A DNA stretch of 64,000 nt from Nocardia otitidiscaviarum NBRC 14405 (GCF_000308635.1 NZ_BAGD01000081.1:1-64000); one strand, 5' to 3'. Numbered from the stretch's first letter, positions 24,189 through 33,539 are shown. Translations and numbers: made by a program. Notes: generated from the letters alone by a model not told the origin.

Positions 24189-24404
24189 CCACTCCCCCTC
24201 ACTGACCGGGCAACATATCGGACACCACATTTGAGTGAAACATGGTTTCCCATATCGAAACATAATGGTCACCACCCACCCTGTCCAGCCGCAATAGGCT
24301 CACGCCGACCGCTTGACAGCAGCGCCGCCATCACTCTTAATGGTCAGCCAAAGAAAGAAACGCCATTCCGCTAGAGGAAACAGGCGCCCGCCGTGGGAGT
24401 AGCC
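24189..24404. promoter_or_regulatory. Divergent spacer with GAAAC/GTTTC elements
   Basis: GAAAC-ATG-GTTTC (24237-24249) is an inverted repeat about 50 bases before the HpcH/HpaI start. GAAACGC occurs at 24357-24363, with another GAAAC 20 bases on, just before the secreted hydrolase. The words recall the half-sites at 6.5 and 10.1-10.3 kb, but the full N7 palindrome is not present here. Confidence 0.35.
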
Positions 24405-25358
24405 ATGCATCTCAGAGGCCCAGGTCTGGCCACCATCGCCGTACTCGCCGCACTACTGGCCGCACCCGAGGCCCGGGCCGCCGACCGCCTGCCCGGAACC
24501 ATCGACATCCCCTGTGCCGCAACCGTTCTCGAACAGGGCGCGGATTGGTACCTACCCGCCGGTCCGCCCCGGGCCCTGGTGTGGGTGCAGCACGGCTTCG
24601 CCCGCTCCAGCGGACATGTCGGCGCACTCGCCTCGACCTTCGCCGACGCCGGATACCTGGTCTTCGCGCCGAACATGCCGTTCATGAACCTCTCGGGCTG
24701 CACGCTGCAGAACATCGGCGACAATACGGCGTTCCTGCACGATGTGGCCGCCCTGTTCGGCACCGCCTCCGCCCCCGGCGGTGCGCTGTCGACCAGTCTC
24801 GCCGACGCCGCGCAGCGCGCGGGCCGGACCGTTCCCACGATTCCCGAACGGCTGGTGTTCGTCGGGCATTCGGCGGGGGCCGAGGCCGTCGCCTACGTCG
24901 CCGAGCGGCTGCGCACCCACCATCTGGAGACGTGGAACACGCTGCGCGGCGTGATCCTGCTCGACCCGGTGCGCTCGTTCATCGGCAACAATATCGACCG
25001 CGCCCTCGACGGCATCTCCGGTACCGACCTGCCGACATTGACGATCTCGGCCCCGCCGTCGCCCTGCAACAGCTTCGGCATCGGCACCCTGGCCGTACGA
25101 ACTCGTCTGGACCGCCCCTTCCTCGGCGTGCTGCTGCCCTCGGGGGTGCACACCGACGCCGAGGGCACCAGCTCGGATGCGATGGGCGAAATGCTCTGCG
25201 GCATATCGGAATCGGTCAACTCGTCCACGCTGCGCCGACTCGCCCTCGGCTGGATGAGCGACTTCGTCGCCGGAACACGGACTCCCGACTTCTATCCCGC
25301 CGCGCCGCACGGCACGGTGCCCGCCGCGCCCGCGGCTCACATCCTCACCGGCTACTGA
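24405..25358 (+). CDS. Secreted alpha/beta hydrolase
   Basis: 317 residues from ATG 24405 (GGGAG upstream; an in-frame GTG at 24393 is less likely). Signal peptide about residues 1-25, ending EARA-A. Hydrolase blocks: ALVWVQHGFARSSGHV, the nucleophile elbow VFVGHSAGAEAV, and a late GVHTDAEG that could hold the His. Several Cys suggest disulfides after export. The substrate is unknown; a lipase/esterase or PHB-depolymerase-like role would fit. The next gene, 53 bases on, also encodes a secreted protein and may be co-transcribed. Confidence 0.83.
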   Translation: MHLRGPGLATIAVLAALLAAPEARAADRLPGTIDIPCAATVLEQGADWYLPAGPPRALVWVQHGFARSSGHVGALASTFADAGYLVFAPNMPFMNLSGCTLQNIGDNTAFLHDVAALFGTASAPGGALSTSLADAAQRAGRTVPTIPERLVFVGHSAGAEAVAYVAERLRTHHLETWNTLRGVILLDPVRSFIGNNIDRALDGISGTDLPTLTISAPPSPCNSFGIGTLAVRTRLDRPFLGVLLPSGVHTDAEGTSSDAMGEMLCGISESVNSSTLRRLALGWMSDFVAGTRTPDFYPAAPHGTVPAAPAAHILTGY

Positions 25359-25411
25359 CCGCGTCACGCGGTCGCCTCCTCACCTGTTCCACGTCGAAAG
25401 TTCGGTACCCC

Positions 25412-26113
25412 ATGCGTATTCGATCCTCACTCGCCTCCGGTGTCCTCACCGCCGCCCTCGCCGCCGCCGTGATCGGTGTGGCCGATACGCCCGCCGCCGC
25501 CGAACCCGCCGAGGAGCAGGGCCTGTCGGGTCTGTCACTGTGCCAGCGCGCCCAGGTGAACACGGCCTCGCTGCGATTGGTCAGATTCCACCGAGCCGGT
25601 GGCGGATTCGCCGAGGTGCCCTACACCGACCTCGCCGCGTTCGCGGCGTCGAAACCCCAGGTGCGCCCGCTCACGGTCACCAGCTACATCACCTACGACG
25701 ACACCGGTGCACCGCGCCAGGTGCGCTGCAAGGGCAAATCGGCCGATCACATCAACCAGGAGTACGGCGACCGTACGGCCGGGGCGGACGGCACCTGCGG
25801 TGACACCAACCGGAGGACGCTGTGGCGGGTGGCCCGGGACCTGACCCGGGCGGAACGGGACGCCCTGGTCTACCGCCCGTACCAGGTGACCATCGATCCC
25901 GACACCCCGGCGGCCACCGGTCAGGACTGGCTGGCCGACTTCCCCACGGCCACGGTCGATTCCGACGGCACGCTGCACCTGCCCTCGAAATCCCTGCACG
26001 TACCCCTGGATACGCCGGGCATCCCCGACGCCTTCAAGGGGCAGCACTACTGCACCCTGATCGCCCCCGAGCACCTGAAGCGCATCCTGCTCGGCACGGT
26101 GCCCGCGTCCTGA
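25412..26113 (+). CDS. Secreted protein of unknown function
   Basis: 233 residues with a signal peptide (about 1-31, ending DTPAAA). The mature part has Cys residues (LSLCQRA, VRCKGKS, GTCGDT, HYCTLI) that could form two disulfides, and a DWLADFPTATVDSDGTLHLPSKSL segment. I recognise no family. It lies 53 bases after the secreted hydrolase in the same orientation. It converges on the F420-type nitroreductase with 18 bases between. Confidence 0.75.
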   Translation: MRIRSSLASGVLTAALAAAVIGVADTPAAAEPAEEQGLSGLSLCQRAQVNTASLRLVRFHRAGGGFAEVPYTDLAAFAASKPQVRPLTVTSYITYDDTGAPRQVRCKGKSADHINQEYGDRTAGADGTCGDTNRRTLWRVARDLTRAERDALVYRPYQVTIDPDTPAATGQDWLADFPTATVDSDGTLHLPSKSLHVPLDTPGIPDAFKGQHYCTLIAPEHLKRILLGTVPAS

Positions 26114-26131
26114 GCCGGGCGGGGTCGACGG

Positions 26132-26476
26132 TCAGCTCGTCCGCGCGTCCACCCGCGCCGACAGAAACGGCCGACCCGCCTCGACGACGATCTCGGGCTC
26201 GGTCATCGCGAGCACCCGCCCGCGATGCTCGAGCTCGAATCGTCCGGCCGCCAGCGTATTGCGCACCCAGTCGCTGCCCCGGCCGTAGTTCAGCGCGATC
26301 CGCAGTTGCGCACCGCGCCAGGTGGTTCCGACCGGAGTCCGGTAGCGCTTTCCGGTGCGGCGACCGACGTGGACGACATTCGCGTATCCGGGTAGACGGG
26401 CGGCCGCCCCGAGGAAGGCCGGATTGGTGATCCGGCGGTTCACTCGAGCCAGGACACGCATGGGCCGCCACCGCAT
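26132..26476 (-). CDS. Deazaflavin (F420)-dependent nitroreductase-family protein
   Basis: 114 residues, the split beta-barrel Ddn/F420 fold in short form. Motifs: VVHVGRRTGKRYRTPVG (phosphate-binding strand and loop) and LNYGRGSDWVRNTLAAGRFELEHRG, the typical GxxxDWVRNLxAxG block. These proteins bind F420H2 and reduce nitroaromatics or quinones at the membrane. ATG 26476 or 26461 could be the start. F420 use fits a mycolic-acid actinomycete. Confidence 0.85.
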   Translation of the reverse strand: MRWRPMRVLARVNRRITNPAFLGAAARLPGYANVVHVGRRTGKRYRTPVGTTWRGAQLRIALNYGRGSDWVRNTLAAGRFELEHRGRVLAMTEPEIVVEAGRPFLSARVDARTS

Positions 26477-26622
26477 GGCTCATGGTATCCAGGGAGCACG
26501 GCCGACCGGCCCGATCTGTCGACCCGCACAAACCACTCGCGAGCACTTCGACACCGTGCCCATGGCGGGAGTCCGGAACATCAACCATGCTGGAGGGGTT
26601 CAGCTGTCGAAGGAGCCGGCCG

Positions 26623-27435
26623 ATGTCGTCATGGAACCGTATCGAACGCGGCAGCGGGGAACCGCTGGTCCTGCTGCACGGGGCGGGCGGCACCGCCCGC
26701 AACTGGCTCCCGGTCATGGATCGACTGGCGGTCGACCGCCGGGTGATCGCCCTGGACTTCCCCGGCTTCGGACGCACCCCCTTCCCGGACGACGCGGTGT
26801 TCGGAATGGACTGGGCCATGGTCGAATTGGCGGCCGAGCTGCGGCGGCTGGGGATCGACGGTCCGGTGGATCTGGCGGGCAACTCCATGGGCGGCTGGTT
26901 CGCGCTGGAGGCCGCCAAGCGGGGCATGGCGCGCTCGGTGGTGGCGCTCGCCCCGGCCGGGCTGTGGCGGCGCGGCATGCCCGGGCTGCTGTACACGCAG
27001 TTCCACTCCCTGCTGGCGGGCAGCATGCTGACCCGGGGGCCGGGCGCGGCGGTCCTGCGCATTCCACCGCTCCGCTACGCCGGTCTGGCCGTGGTGGCCA
27101 GCCGCCCCTGGCGGATCAGTGCGGCCGAGGGCATCCGCATGGTCCGCGACCTGGACCGTTCCGAACGGGCGCTGCGCATCGCGGTGAGTCATGCCCGAGG
27201 GTTGCGGTTCGAGGGCGGTCAGGACATCGACGTCCCGGTGACGGTCGCCTTCGGCACCCGCGATCTCATGCTGCCGCCGGGCGTCAGCCAGCGCCGGGAT
27301 CAACTGCCCGCCCACACCCGCTGGGTGCGCCTGCCCGGCTGCGGGCATGTGCCCATGTCCGATGACCCGGACCTGGTGGCGGGCACGATCCTGGACGGGA
27401 TCGCGCGTCCCGCCGCCAGGGAAGCCAGCGCCTGA
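26623..27435 (+). CDS. Alpha/beta hydrolase
   Basis: 270 residues from ATG 26623 (AGGAG 8 bases before); longer starts lack a ribosome site. LVLLHGAGGTARNW is the oxyanion loop, LDFPGFGRTPFP follows, GNSMGGWFA holds the nucleophilic Ser, FGTRDLMLPP the Asp, and GCGHVPMSDDP the His. The pattern suits C-C bond hydrolases or lactonases as well as esterases. No signal peptide. It converges on the methyltransferase gene 10 bases on. Confidence 0.88.
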   Translation: MSSWNRIERGSGEPLVLLHGAGGTARNWLPVMDRLAVDRRVIALDFPGFGRTPFPDDAVFGMDWAMVELAAELRRLGIDGPVDLAGNSMGGWFALEAAKRGMARSVVALAPAGLWRRGMPGLLYTQFHSLLAGSMLTRGPGAAVLRIPPLRYAGLAVVASRPWRISAAEGIRMVRDLDRSERALRIAVSHARGLRFEGGQDIDVPVTVAFGTRDLMLPPGVSQRRDQLPAHTRWVRLPGCGHVPMSDDPDLVAGTILDGIARPAAREASA

Positions 27436-27445
27436 GCGCTCGGCG

Positions 27446-28558
27446 TTACGGACGCAGCAGGAAGAACCGCCAGAAGGCGTTCTCGATGGGCAGCACGCGG
27501 GCCTCGGTGAATCCGGCCTCCCGCGCCCAGCGCAGCAGGGTCGGCGTGCGGAGCATGGTGCCGTTGGCCTCCACCGGGCTCTCGGCCATGGTGGCGGGCA
27601 GGCAGTGCAGCACGCTGCAACCGAATTGGAAGCGTTCCAGCAGGGGTCCGGGGGTGGTCAGCTCGTCCTCGACCCGATCGTCACCGATGAGGACCGCGCC
27701 GTCGGCCGTGAGGGCACGGCGGGCGGCGCGCAGGGTGCCCACCGGATCGCCCATGTCGTGCAGGGTTTCGAACAGTGTGATCAGTTGGTACGCACCGGTT
27801 TCGGTGAGTGCGGCGGCGTCGGCCGCGGTGTAGCGCACCCGGTCGGCCAGTCCTGCCGCTGCGGCCGCGGCACGCGCCTCCTCGATCGAGGCGGCGTCCA
27901 GGTCCACGCCGTGCACGCTCGCGTGCGGGTAGGTGGTCGCCAGGGCGGTGGTGGAGCGTCCGCAGCCGCAGCCGAGGTCCAGGATCCGGGTGCCGGGCTC
28001 GGTGCGCAGGCGCGCGTCCACATCCGGTACCGCGGTGAGCCAGTCGGCGAGTTCGTGGTGGAACAGGGGTCCGTTGAGATCCCGTATGCCGTGGCGGATT
28101 TCGGCTCCGTAGGCGGAGAAGGGCACGCCGCCGCCGGTGCGGTAGGCGGTGGCCAGCTCGGGCAGTACACCCGCGACCCCGGCGATCATGGGCGCGGTCG
28201 GTGCCACGAAGTACGGGCTCTCGTGCGCCAGCAGCACTTCCGCGTGTGCGGCGGGCAGCTCGAAGCGGCGCAGCTCCGCCGCATCGCCCGGATTCGGGCA
28301 GTGTAGGTAACCGGCGGTGGCCTGCTGCTCCAACCACTCCCGCGCGTAGCGGGCCGCGATACCGGTCCGCTCGGCGAGTTCCGCACCGGTGGCCGCCCGC
28401 TCCGCCAGGGCCCCGTACAGCCCCAGCACCAGGCCGAGCTGCACGCTCATCAGTTCCAGTGCGCGCGTCGCATCTTCGATCAGCCTGTCCGCGAACTCCT
28501 CTCGCGGATCGGTCGCACCTCGGGGCGCGGGGGCGACGGCTGTCGTGCTGTGGGTCAT
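27446..28558 (-). CDS. SAM-dependent methyltransferase with N-terminal winged-helix-like domain
   Basis: 370 residues from ATG 28558 (GAGGAG upstream). The N-terminal part (GLYGALAERAATGAELAERTG, ARYAREWLEQQATAGYL) is the dimerisation/winged-helix-like domain seen in small-molecule methyltransferases. The class I core has ILDLGCGCGRST (motif I) and VHGVDLD (motif II), with LFETLHDMGDP near motif IV. The substrate is unknown. Family members include ubiquinone/mycofactocin-style and natural-product methyltransferases. Confidence 0.87.
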   Translation of the reverse strand: MTHSTTAVAPAPRGATDPREEFADRLIEDATRALELMSVQLGLVLGLYGALAERAATGAELAERTGIAARYAREWLEQQATAGYLHCPNPGDAAELRRFELPAAHAEVLLAHESPYFVAPTAPMIAGVAGVLPELATAYRTGGGVPFSAYGAEIRHGIRDLNGPLFHHELADWLTAVPDVDARLRTEPGTRILDLGCGCGRSTTALATTYPHASVHGVDLDAASIEEARAAAAAAGLADRVRYTAADAAALTETGAYQLITLFETLHDMGDPVGTLRAARRALTADGAVLIGDDRVEDELTTPGPLLERFQFGCSVLHCLPATMAESPVEANGTMLRTPTLLRWAREAGFTEARVLPIENAFWRFFLLRP

Positions 28559-28822
28559 CGGCACTCCTCGGTAGTCGCGGTGCTGGCGCTCGCCACACCA
28601 CCGCCTGAACATTGCTCGGCCGAGTCTGAACCCCGCGCCCACCGGCCGTCTGTCGCTCCGCCGACCGTCTCGATGTCACGCCGCCGACACATCGGCCATT
28701 TGCCAACTGGTTGCCACATGCCGACTCGAGGTACTGTTCACCCTTCGAAAGATCCTTGGGGGATTCGCGAAGTATCACCGCCGAACCGGTCGAGTACCCC
28801 GAACGTGTTCGAGGAGAACGCC

Positions 28823-29209
28823 ATGCCCTACCTGATCGTCGGACTCATCACCCTGGCCCTGTGGGTGTTCTGCCTGATCGACGTGATCACCGCCCCCGAG
28901 TCCGGCATCCGCCACCTCCCCAAGGGCGCCTGGCTCCTGGTCATCCTCTTCGTCCCCACCGTCGGCGCCCTGCTCTGGCTCATCCTCGGCCGCCCCTACG
29001 AACCCCCGCGCCCCCGCTCCACCACCGCCTACCCCGAATACGACCGCCCCGGCCGCTACATCCCCCGCAACCCCGACGACGACGAGGAGGAGTTCCTGCG
29101 CGCCCTCCGCGCCCGCGCCGAACAGCAGCGCGCCGAGGCCAAACGCCAGGAGGAAGCCCGGCAGCGCGACCTCGAACTCCGCCGCCGACAGGGCGAACAG
29201 GCGGACTGA
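28823..29209 (+). CDS. Small membrane protein with phospholipase D nuclease N-terminal (PLDc_N) domain
   Basis: 128 residues from ATG 28823 (GAGGAG upstream). Two transmembrane helices in the first 55 residues: LIVGLITLALWVFCLIDVI, then WLLVILFVPTVGALLWLILG, with GRP at the end as in PLDc_N proteins. The C-terminal half is strongly charged, with an Arg/Glu-rich helix (about 90-128) that could form a coiled coil in the cytoplasm. The nuclease domain itself is absent. Function unknown. Confidence 0.82.
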   Translation: MPYLIVGLITLALWVFCLIDVITAPESGIRHLPKGAWLLVILFVPTVGALLWLILGRPYEPPRPRSTTAYPEYDRPGRYIPRNPDDDEEEFLRALRARAEQQRAEAKRQEEARQRDLELRRRQGEQAD

Positions 29210-29213
29210 ACCC

Positions 29214-29627
29214 ATGCGCGAGCGAAGGCCGGGCCGCCCCGACTCCTGCCTGCTCTGGCTGCTGACCGCGCAGACCATCTTCTCCCTGGACACCATCGCC
29301 CACGCCGTGACGCTGTCGGGCACACGCTCGGACTACGCGTTCACAGCGGCACTCGCGCTGGTCTGGGGAGCGATCGGCTGGGCCTCGATCAGGCGCACCC
29401 CAGCCCGGGACCGGCAGCGGAACCGACCGCGCACACCGGCCGAATCGAGGCCGACATCCGACCGCTCCGCGCGGCGTCGCGCCACTCGCCCGGCAGGCCC
29501 TCCGACATCCCGATCCCGGGCAGCGGAGCCCCGGGAAGACTCACATCCGAGCGCAGTAGCCAGTGGTTTGCCATCTTTTGCCGATGCCCCCTCTGCACGG
29601 CACGACAGTGGGGCAGCTCCTCGGTAA
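29214..29627 (+). CDS. Possible small membrane protein with basic disordered tail
   Basis: 137 residues starting 4 bases after the PLDc_N gene. It has two hydrophobic stretches (CLLWLLTAQTIFSLD and AFTAALALVWGAIGW). From about residue 60 it is an Arg/Pro/Ser-rich tail that may be partly out of the real reading frame or unstructured. No family recognised. Close spacing supports co-transcription; the true end is uncertain. Confidence 0.5.
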   Translation: MRERRPGRPDSCLLWLLTAQTIFSLDTIAHAVTLSGTRSDYAFTAALALVWGAIGWASIRRTPARDRQRNRPRTPAESRPTSDRSARRRATRPAGPPTSRSRAAEPREDSHPSAVASGLPSFADAPSARHDSGAAPR

Positions 29628-29880
29628 CGATCCAGATACGGACACTGCGCCGGATGCGGTTCACAGCGTGATGCGGAGAACGAATGCTTCAGCGCCGCAG
29701 TGCCTTTCGGCGGAGACGCCTCGTTCGTGTGAGGTGGGTCGCCGCGGCGGCCGCGCAGTGACCGCCATCGCATTCCACTTCCTGGTCGCATGACTGGCGT
29801 GTCATGGTCGCAGTCGTCGTCGGGCCCGGCGCGTCGCACCATTCGGAAGGTTTCCCTATCGGCTCCCCACGGAGGACACC

Positions 29881-30249
29881 ATGCGTACTCGGACCACCGC
29901 CCTGACCCTGCTGACCGCTGCGAGCGGAATCGTCGCCGCGACCGTGATCGGCGCCGGATCGGCCGCCGCGGCCACCCCGGTCGCCGGACCGGGGGCGGTC
30001 GGATTGGAACTGACGCCCGGCGAGACGGCGGCGCTGGCCAATGGTCCGGTACCCGCACTGGTCGATCAGGTGGTGCCGTACAACGCCACCTCGGTGGCGC
30101 TCGCGCCGGGATCGCAACTGGCCGAGAACGACGCGTGGCGGTTCGCACCGCTGCGCGACATCATCGGTGAGGCCGCGGCGCATCCCGGCGGGAATGTGGC
30201 CGTCCTGGTGAGCCCCGCCGACGGACTGATCGTCGTCCAGAACTGGTAG
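29881..30249 (+). CDS. Small secreted protein
   Basis: 122 residues with an ACGGAGGACACC ribosome site and a signal peptide about residues 1-30 (ending AAA-ATP). The mature part is about 90 residues without Cys, ending VAVLVSPADGLIVVQNW. No family recognised. Followed by a hairpin terminator at 30260. The 253 bases before it hold no recognisable gene. Confidence 0.7.
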   Translation: MRTRTTALTLLTAASGIVAATVIGAGSAAAATPVAGPGAVGLELTPGETAALANGPVPALVDQVVPYNATSVALAPGSQLAENDAWRFAPLRDIIGEAAAHPGGNVAVLVSPADGLIVVQNW

Positions 30250-30259
30250 ATGCCCGACC

Positions 30260-30296
30260 GCGGATGGCCCGTCGATCGCATCGGCGGGCCATCCGC
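30260..30296 (+). terminator. Hairpin terminator
   Basis: 11-base perfect arms GCGGATGGCCC (30260-30270) and GGGCCATCCGC (30286-30296) around a 15-base loop, ten bases after the secreted-protein stop. No T-run. Confidence 0.7.
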
Positions 30297-30318
30297 GCGC
30301 ATCGGCCCCGGCGGCTCC

Positions 30319-30345
30319 TGGACTCTCCTCCGGTGGGAGAGTCCA
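30319..30345. promoter_or_regulatory. Perfect inverted repeat before the BtrH-like gene
   Basis: TGGACTCTCC (30319-30328) and GGAGAGTCCA (30336-30345) with a 7-base spacer, 43 bases upstream of the start. It follows a separate terminator hairpin, so an operator or 5' leader structure is more likely than a second terminator. A related hairpin with ACTCTACCC arms lies at the 3' end of the gene. Confidence 0.5.
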
Positions 30346-30387
30346 CCATGGACGGTGGTTCTCCGCTCCCGTCCAGGAAGGCTGGCG

Positions 30388-31461
30388 ATGGCCACGGTGG
30401 TAGACGTCGAAGCGCGCGGCGCGCAGCACTGCGAGACGACGGCGCTGGGCGTACTGCTGCGACAGCGGGGCCTCGAGCTGTCCGAGCCCATGCTCTTCGG
30501 ACTCGGCGGCGGGCTGTCCTTCCTCTACTGGGACAGCAAGGCCATGGACTTCCCCTTCCTCGGCGGACGCGTCAAACCGTTCGACCTCACCCGTAACCTC
30601 GCCGCCACCCTCGGACTGAACCTGCGCGTGCACGAGACCACGTCACCGCGAAAGGCGTGGGAGAACGTGGCCTCCGCCCTCGACGACGGCCAGCCGGTGG
30701 GCCTTCAGCTCGACAGCTACCACCTGGACTACTTCGGCTCGAAGGTGCACTTCGGCGGCCATATCGTCGCCATGTACGGCTACGACGACCACAATGCCCT
30801 CCTGGTCGACACCGCACAGCAGGGTGGCGCGGTCACCACCAGCCTGGCCAGCCTCGCCGCGGCCCGCGCCGCACGCGGCCCGATGACGGCCAGGAACCGC
30901 TCCTTCACGCTCACGCCGCCCACTCCCCCACCCGACCCACGCGGCCGGATCGTTCCCGCCGTCACCGCCTGCGCCCGTGCCTTCCTCGAGCCACCCATCG
31001 CCAATGTCGGCTACCGCGGCATCGAGAAGGCCGCTCGACTGGTGCCCACCTGGTTCGAACGCACCGACGACCCGGGCCGTGACCTGCCGCAGGCCGCGCT
31101 GCTCATGGAGCGGGCCGGGACCGGCGGCGCCCTGTTCCGCAATCTCTACCGCGACTTCCTCGCCGAGGCGATGGAGCTGTGCGACGCCAGCGAACTCCGC
31201 ACCGGCCACCGCCTGTACGCCCGTGCGGCCACCCACTGGACCGAGGTGGCCGCACTCCTCACACGGGCCGGGACGACAAGCGCCGCACAGCATCTCGCCC
31301 AGGCGGGCGCGCTGCTCGGCGAGGTCGCCCGCATCGAGCGCGAGGCCATGCTCACCCTCGTTCGGCTGAGCGAGCCGGAAGGAGATCTCGGCCACGTCCG
31401 CCCCGCCGAGCTTGTGACTCTACCCGCACGGGAGGGTAGAGTTCCCATCGCTGAGCGTTAG
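30388..31461 (+). CDS. BtrH N-terminal domain protein (DUF4872)
   Basis: 357 residues from ATG 30388 (AGGAAGG upstream). CETTALGVLLRQRG, then SEPMLFGLGGGLSFLYWD, is the BtrH N-terminal pattern with its early Cys. YFGSKVHFGGHIVAMYGYDDHNALLVDT supplies the His-Asp of the papain-like fold. The C-terminal helical part is DUF4872-like. BtrH transfers an acyl group from an ACP to butirosin, so relatives are acyltransferases or peptidase-like; this one sits alone with no obvious partner. Confidence 0.82.
   Translation: MATVVDVEARGAQHCETTALGVLLRQRGLELSEPMLFGLGGGLSFLYWDSKAMDFPFLGGRVKPFDLTRNLAATLGLNLRVHETTSPRKAWENVASALDDGQPVGLQLDSYHLDYFGSKVHFGGHIVAMYGYDDHNALLVDTAQQGGAVTTSLASLAAARAARGPMTARNRSFTLTPPTPPPDPRGRIVPAVTACARAFLEPPIANVGYRGIEKAARLVPTWFERTDDPGRDLPQAALLMERAGTGGALFRNLYRDFLAEAMELCDASELRTGHRLYARAATHWTEVAALLTRAGTTSAAQHLAQAGALLGEVARIEREAMLTLVRLSEPEGDLGHVRPAELVTLPAREGRVPIAER
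31417..31442 (+). terminator. Hairpin overlapping the BtrH-like gene end
   Basis: ACTCTACCC (31417-31425) pairs with GGGTAGAGT (31434-31442) around 8 bases, inside the last 15 codons. It may terminate transcription right at the stop. Confidence 0.5.
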
Positions 31462-31606
31462 CTGAGATTCCGCATCAGGCAGTGTGGCCGATGCCGATCA
31501 GCAGCGGTTCCGCATCGTCGGCCGCTCGCATCCGGAATGAATTCTGTTCATGCCCACGCGTTTCCGCACTCCGGTGACGCGTGCGCAGTGATGATTGGAG
31601 CCGCCG

Positions 31607-33124
31607 ATGGCGACCGCCGCGCCCACCCGAGATACCGAAGGGTCGGTACTTCACGCCCTGCGCCATCCCACCCGATTGCGCACCGAGGTGCTGGCCGGTC
31701 TCGTCGTCGCGCTGGCCCTCATCCCCGAGGCGATCTCCTTCTCGATCATCGCGGGCGTGGATCCGCGCGTCGGCCTGTTCGCCTCCTTCACCATGGCCGT
31801 CACCATCGCCATCGTGGGCGGTCGCCGGGCCATGATCTCGGCGGCGACCGGTGCGGTGGCGCTGGTCATCGCACCGGTGGTGGCCGAGCACGGGCTCGAC
31901 TATCTCATCGCCACGGTGATCCTGGCGGGTGTGCTCCAGATCGTGCTGAGCGTGCTCGGCGTGGCCAAGCTGATGCGCTTCATTCCGCGCAGCGTCATGG
32001 TCGGCTTCGTCAACGCCCTGGCCATCCTCATCTTCCTGGCCCAGATCCCGCATCTGCTGGGCGTGCCGTGGCTGGTGTACCCGATGGTCGCGATCGGCCT
32101 GCTGATCATGGTGTTCCTGCCCAAGCTCACTACCGTCGTCCCGGCCCCGCTGGTGGCCATCGTCGCGCTCACCGCGGTCACCGTCGCGTTCGCGCTGAAC
32201 GTGCCGAATGTCGGCGACGAGGGTGAGCTGCCGTCGAGCCTGCCGTCGCTGCTGCTGCCGAACGTGCCGCTGAACCTGGACACCCTGAAGATCATCGCCC
32301 CCTACGCCCTGGCCATGGCGCTGGTCGGCCTGCTCGAATCCCTCATGACCGCCAAACTGGTCGACGACATCACCGACACCCACTCCGACAAGACCCGTGA
32401 GGGTTGGGGCCAGGGCATCGCCAATGTGGTCACCGGCTTCTTCGGCGGTATGGGCGGCTGCGCCATGATCGGCCAGACCATGATCAATGTGAAGGTGTCC
32501 GGCGCGCGCACCCGCATCTCCACCTTCCTCGCCGGTGGCTTCCTGCTCATCCTGGTGGTGGGCCTGGGCGATGTGGTCGCGCTGATCCCCATGGCGGCCC
32601 TGGTCGCGGTCATGATCATGGTGTCGGTCGGCACCATGGACTGGCATTCCATCGCCCCGAAGACGTTGCGGCGCATGCCGATCGCCGAGACCACCGTCAT
32701 GCTGGTCACCGTCGCGGTCACCGTGTTCACCCACAACCTCGCCTACGGCGTCATCGTCGGCGTGCTCACCGCCATGATCGCCTTCGCCCACCGCGTCGCC
32801 CACTTCACCGAGGTGACCAAGGTGCACGAGGCCGACATCGACCAAGACGGCGATATCGACACCCGCGTCTACACGGTGCGCGGCGAACTGTTCTTCGCCT
32901 CCAGCAATGACCTGGTCTACCAGTTCGACTACACCGGCGACCCGCACAACGTGATCATCGACATGTCCGACGCCCACATCTGGGACGCCTCCACCGTCGC
33001 CACCCTCGACGCCATCACCACCAAGTACGCCTCCAAGGGCAAGCACGTCGAGATCATCGGACTCAACCCCGCCTCCGAACAGCGCCGCGAACGCCTCAGC
33101 GGCCACCTCGCCGGAGCGCACTGA
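31607..33124 (+). CDS. SulP-family anion transporter with C-terminal STAS domain
   Basis: 505 residues from ATG 31607 (GGAG upstream). The membrane domain has the SulP opening: LAGLVVALALIPEAISFSIIAGVDPRVGL. About ten to twelve helices follow, with SVMVGFVNALAI and the GGMGGCAMIGQTMINVKVSGARTR signature. The C-terminal STAS domain (about 400-500) has FASSNDLV and IIDMSDAHIWDASTVATLD. SulP proteins carry sulfate, bicarbonate or other anions. Next to a MerR regulator one base away, so the pair is likely one operon. Confidence 0.92.
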   Translation: MATAAPTRDTEGSVLHALRHPTRLRTEVLAGLVVALALIPEAISFSIIAGVDPRVGLFASFTMAVTIAIVGGRRAMISAATGAVALVIAPVVAEHGLDYLIATVILAGVLQIVLSVLGVAKLMRFIPRSVMVGFVNALAILIFLAQIPHLLGVPWLVYPMVAIGLLIMVFLPKLTTVVPAPLVAIVALTAVTVAFALNVPNVGDEGELPSSLPSLLLPNVPLNLDTLKIIAPYALAMALVGLLESLMTAKLVDDITDTHSDKTREGWGQGIANVVTGFFGGMGGCAMIGQTMINVKVSGARTRISTFLAGGFLLILVVGLGDVVALIPMAALVAVMIMVSVGTMDWHSIAPKTLRRMPIAETTVMLVTVAVTVFTHNLAYGVIVGVLTAMIAFAHRVAHFTEVTKVHEADIDQDGDIDTRVYTVRGELFFASSNDLVYQFDYTGDPHNVIIDMSDAHIWDASTVATLDAITTKYASKGKHVEIIGLNPASEQRRERLSGHLAGAH

Positions 33125-33125
33125 C

Positions 33126-33539
33126 ATGGCCGACCGCGCCACCCTGCAGATCGGTCAGGTCGCCGAGCGAACCGAGCTGTCGATCAAGACGATTCGCCAC
33201 TACGACGAGGTCGGCCTGGTCACCCCCTCGGCGCGTTCGGCCGGCGGCTTCCGCCTCTACACCGAGGCCGACGTGCGCCGCCTCATGGTCATCCGCCGGA
33301 TGAAGCCGCTGGGTTTCACCCTCGCCGAGATGAAGGAACTGCTGGAATCCCTGGCCGTCCTCGACGATGCCACCGCCGACACCGACCGGCGTCGCCGAGC
33401 CGCCGAGGTCCTGCGCGACTGCCACGACAAGGCCGAGGCGAGCTGCGCGACGCTGCGCCGCCAACTCGCCTACGCCGAGGAATTCGCCGCCCTGCTCGCC
33501 GATCGCAGCGCGGCGCGATCCTCCACACCCGCGACCTAG
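33126..33539 (+). CDS. MerR-family regulator
   Basis: 137 residues. LQIGQVAERTELSIKTIRHYDEVGLVTPSARSAGGFRLYTEADVRRL is the winged helix-turn-helix. MKPLGFTLAEMKELLESLAVL starts the dimerisation helix. No Cys-rich metal-binding loop of the MerR/CueR type is visible, so a small organic ligand or redox input is more likely. Starts one base after the SulP stop and probably controls it. Confidence 0.9.
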   Translation: MADRATLQIGQVAERTELSIKTIRHYDEVGLVTPSARSAGGFRLYTEADVRRLMVIRRMKPLGFTLAEMKELLESLAVLDDATADTDRRRRAAEVLRDCHDKAEASCATLRRQLAYAEEFAALLADRSAARSSTPAT

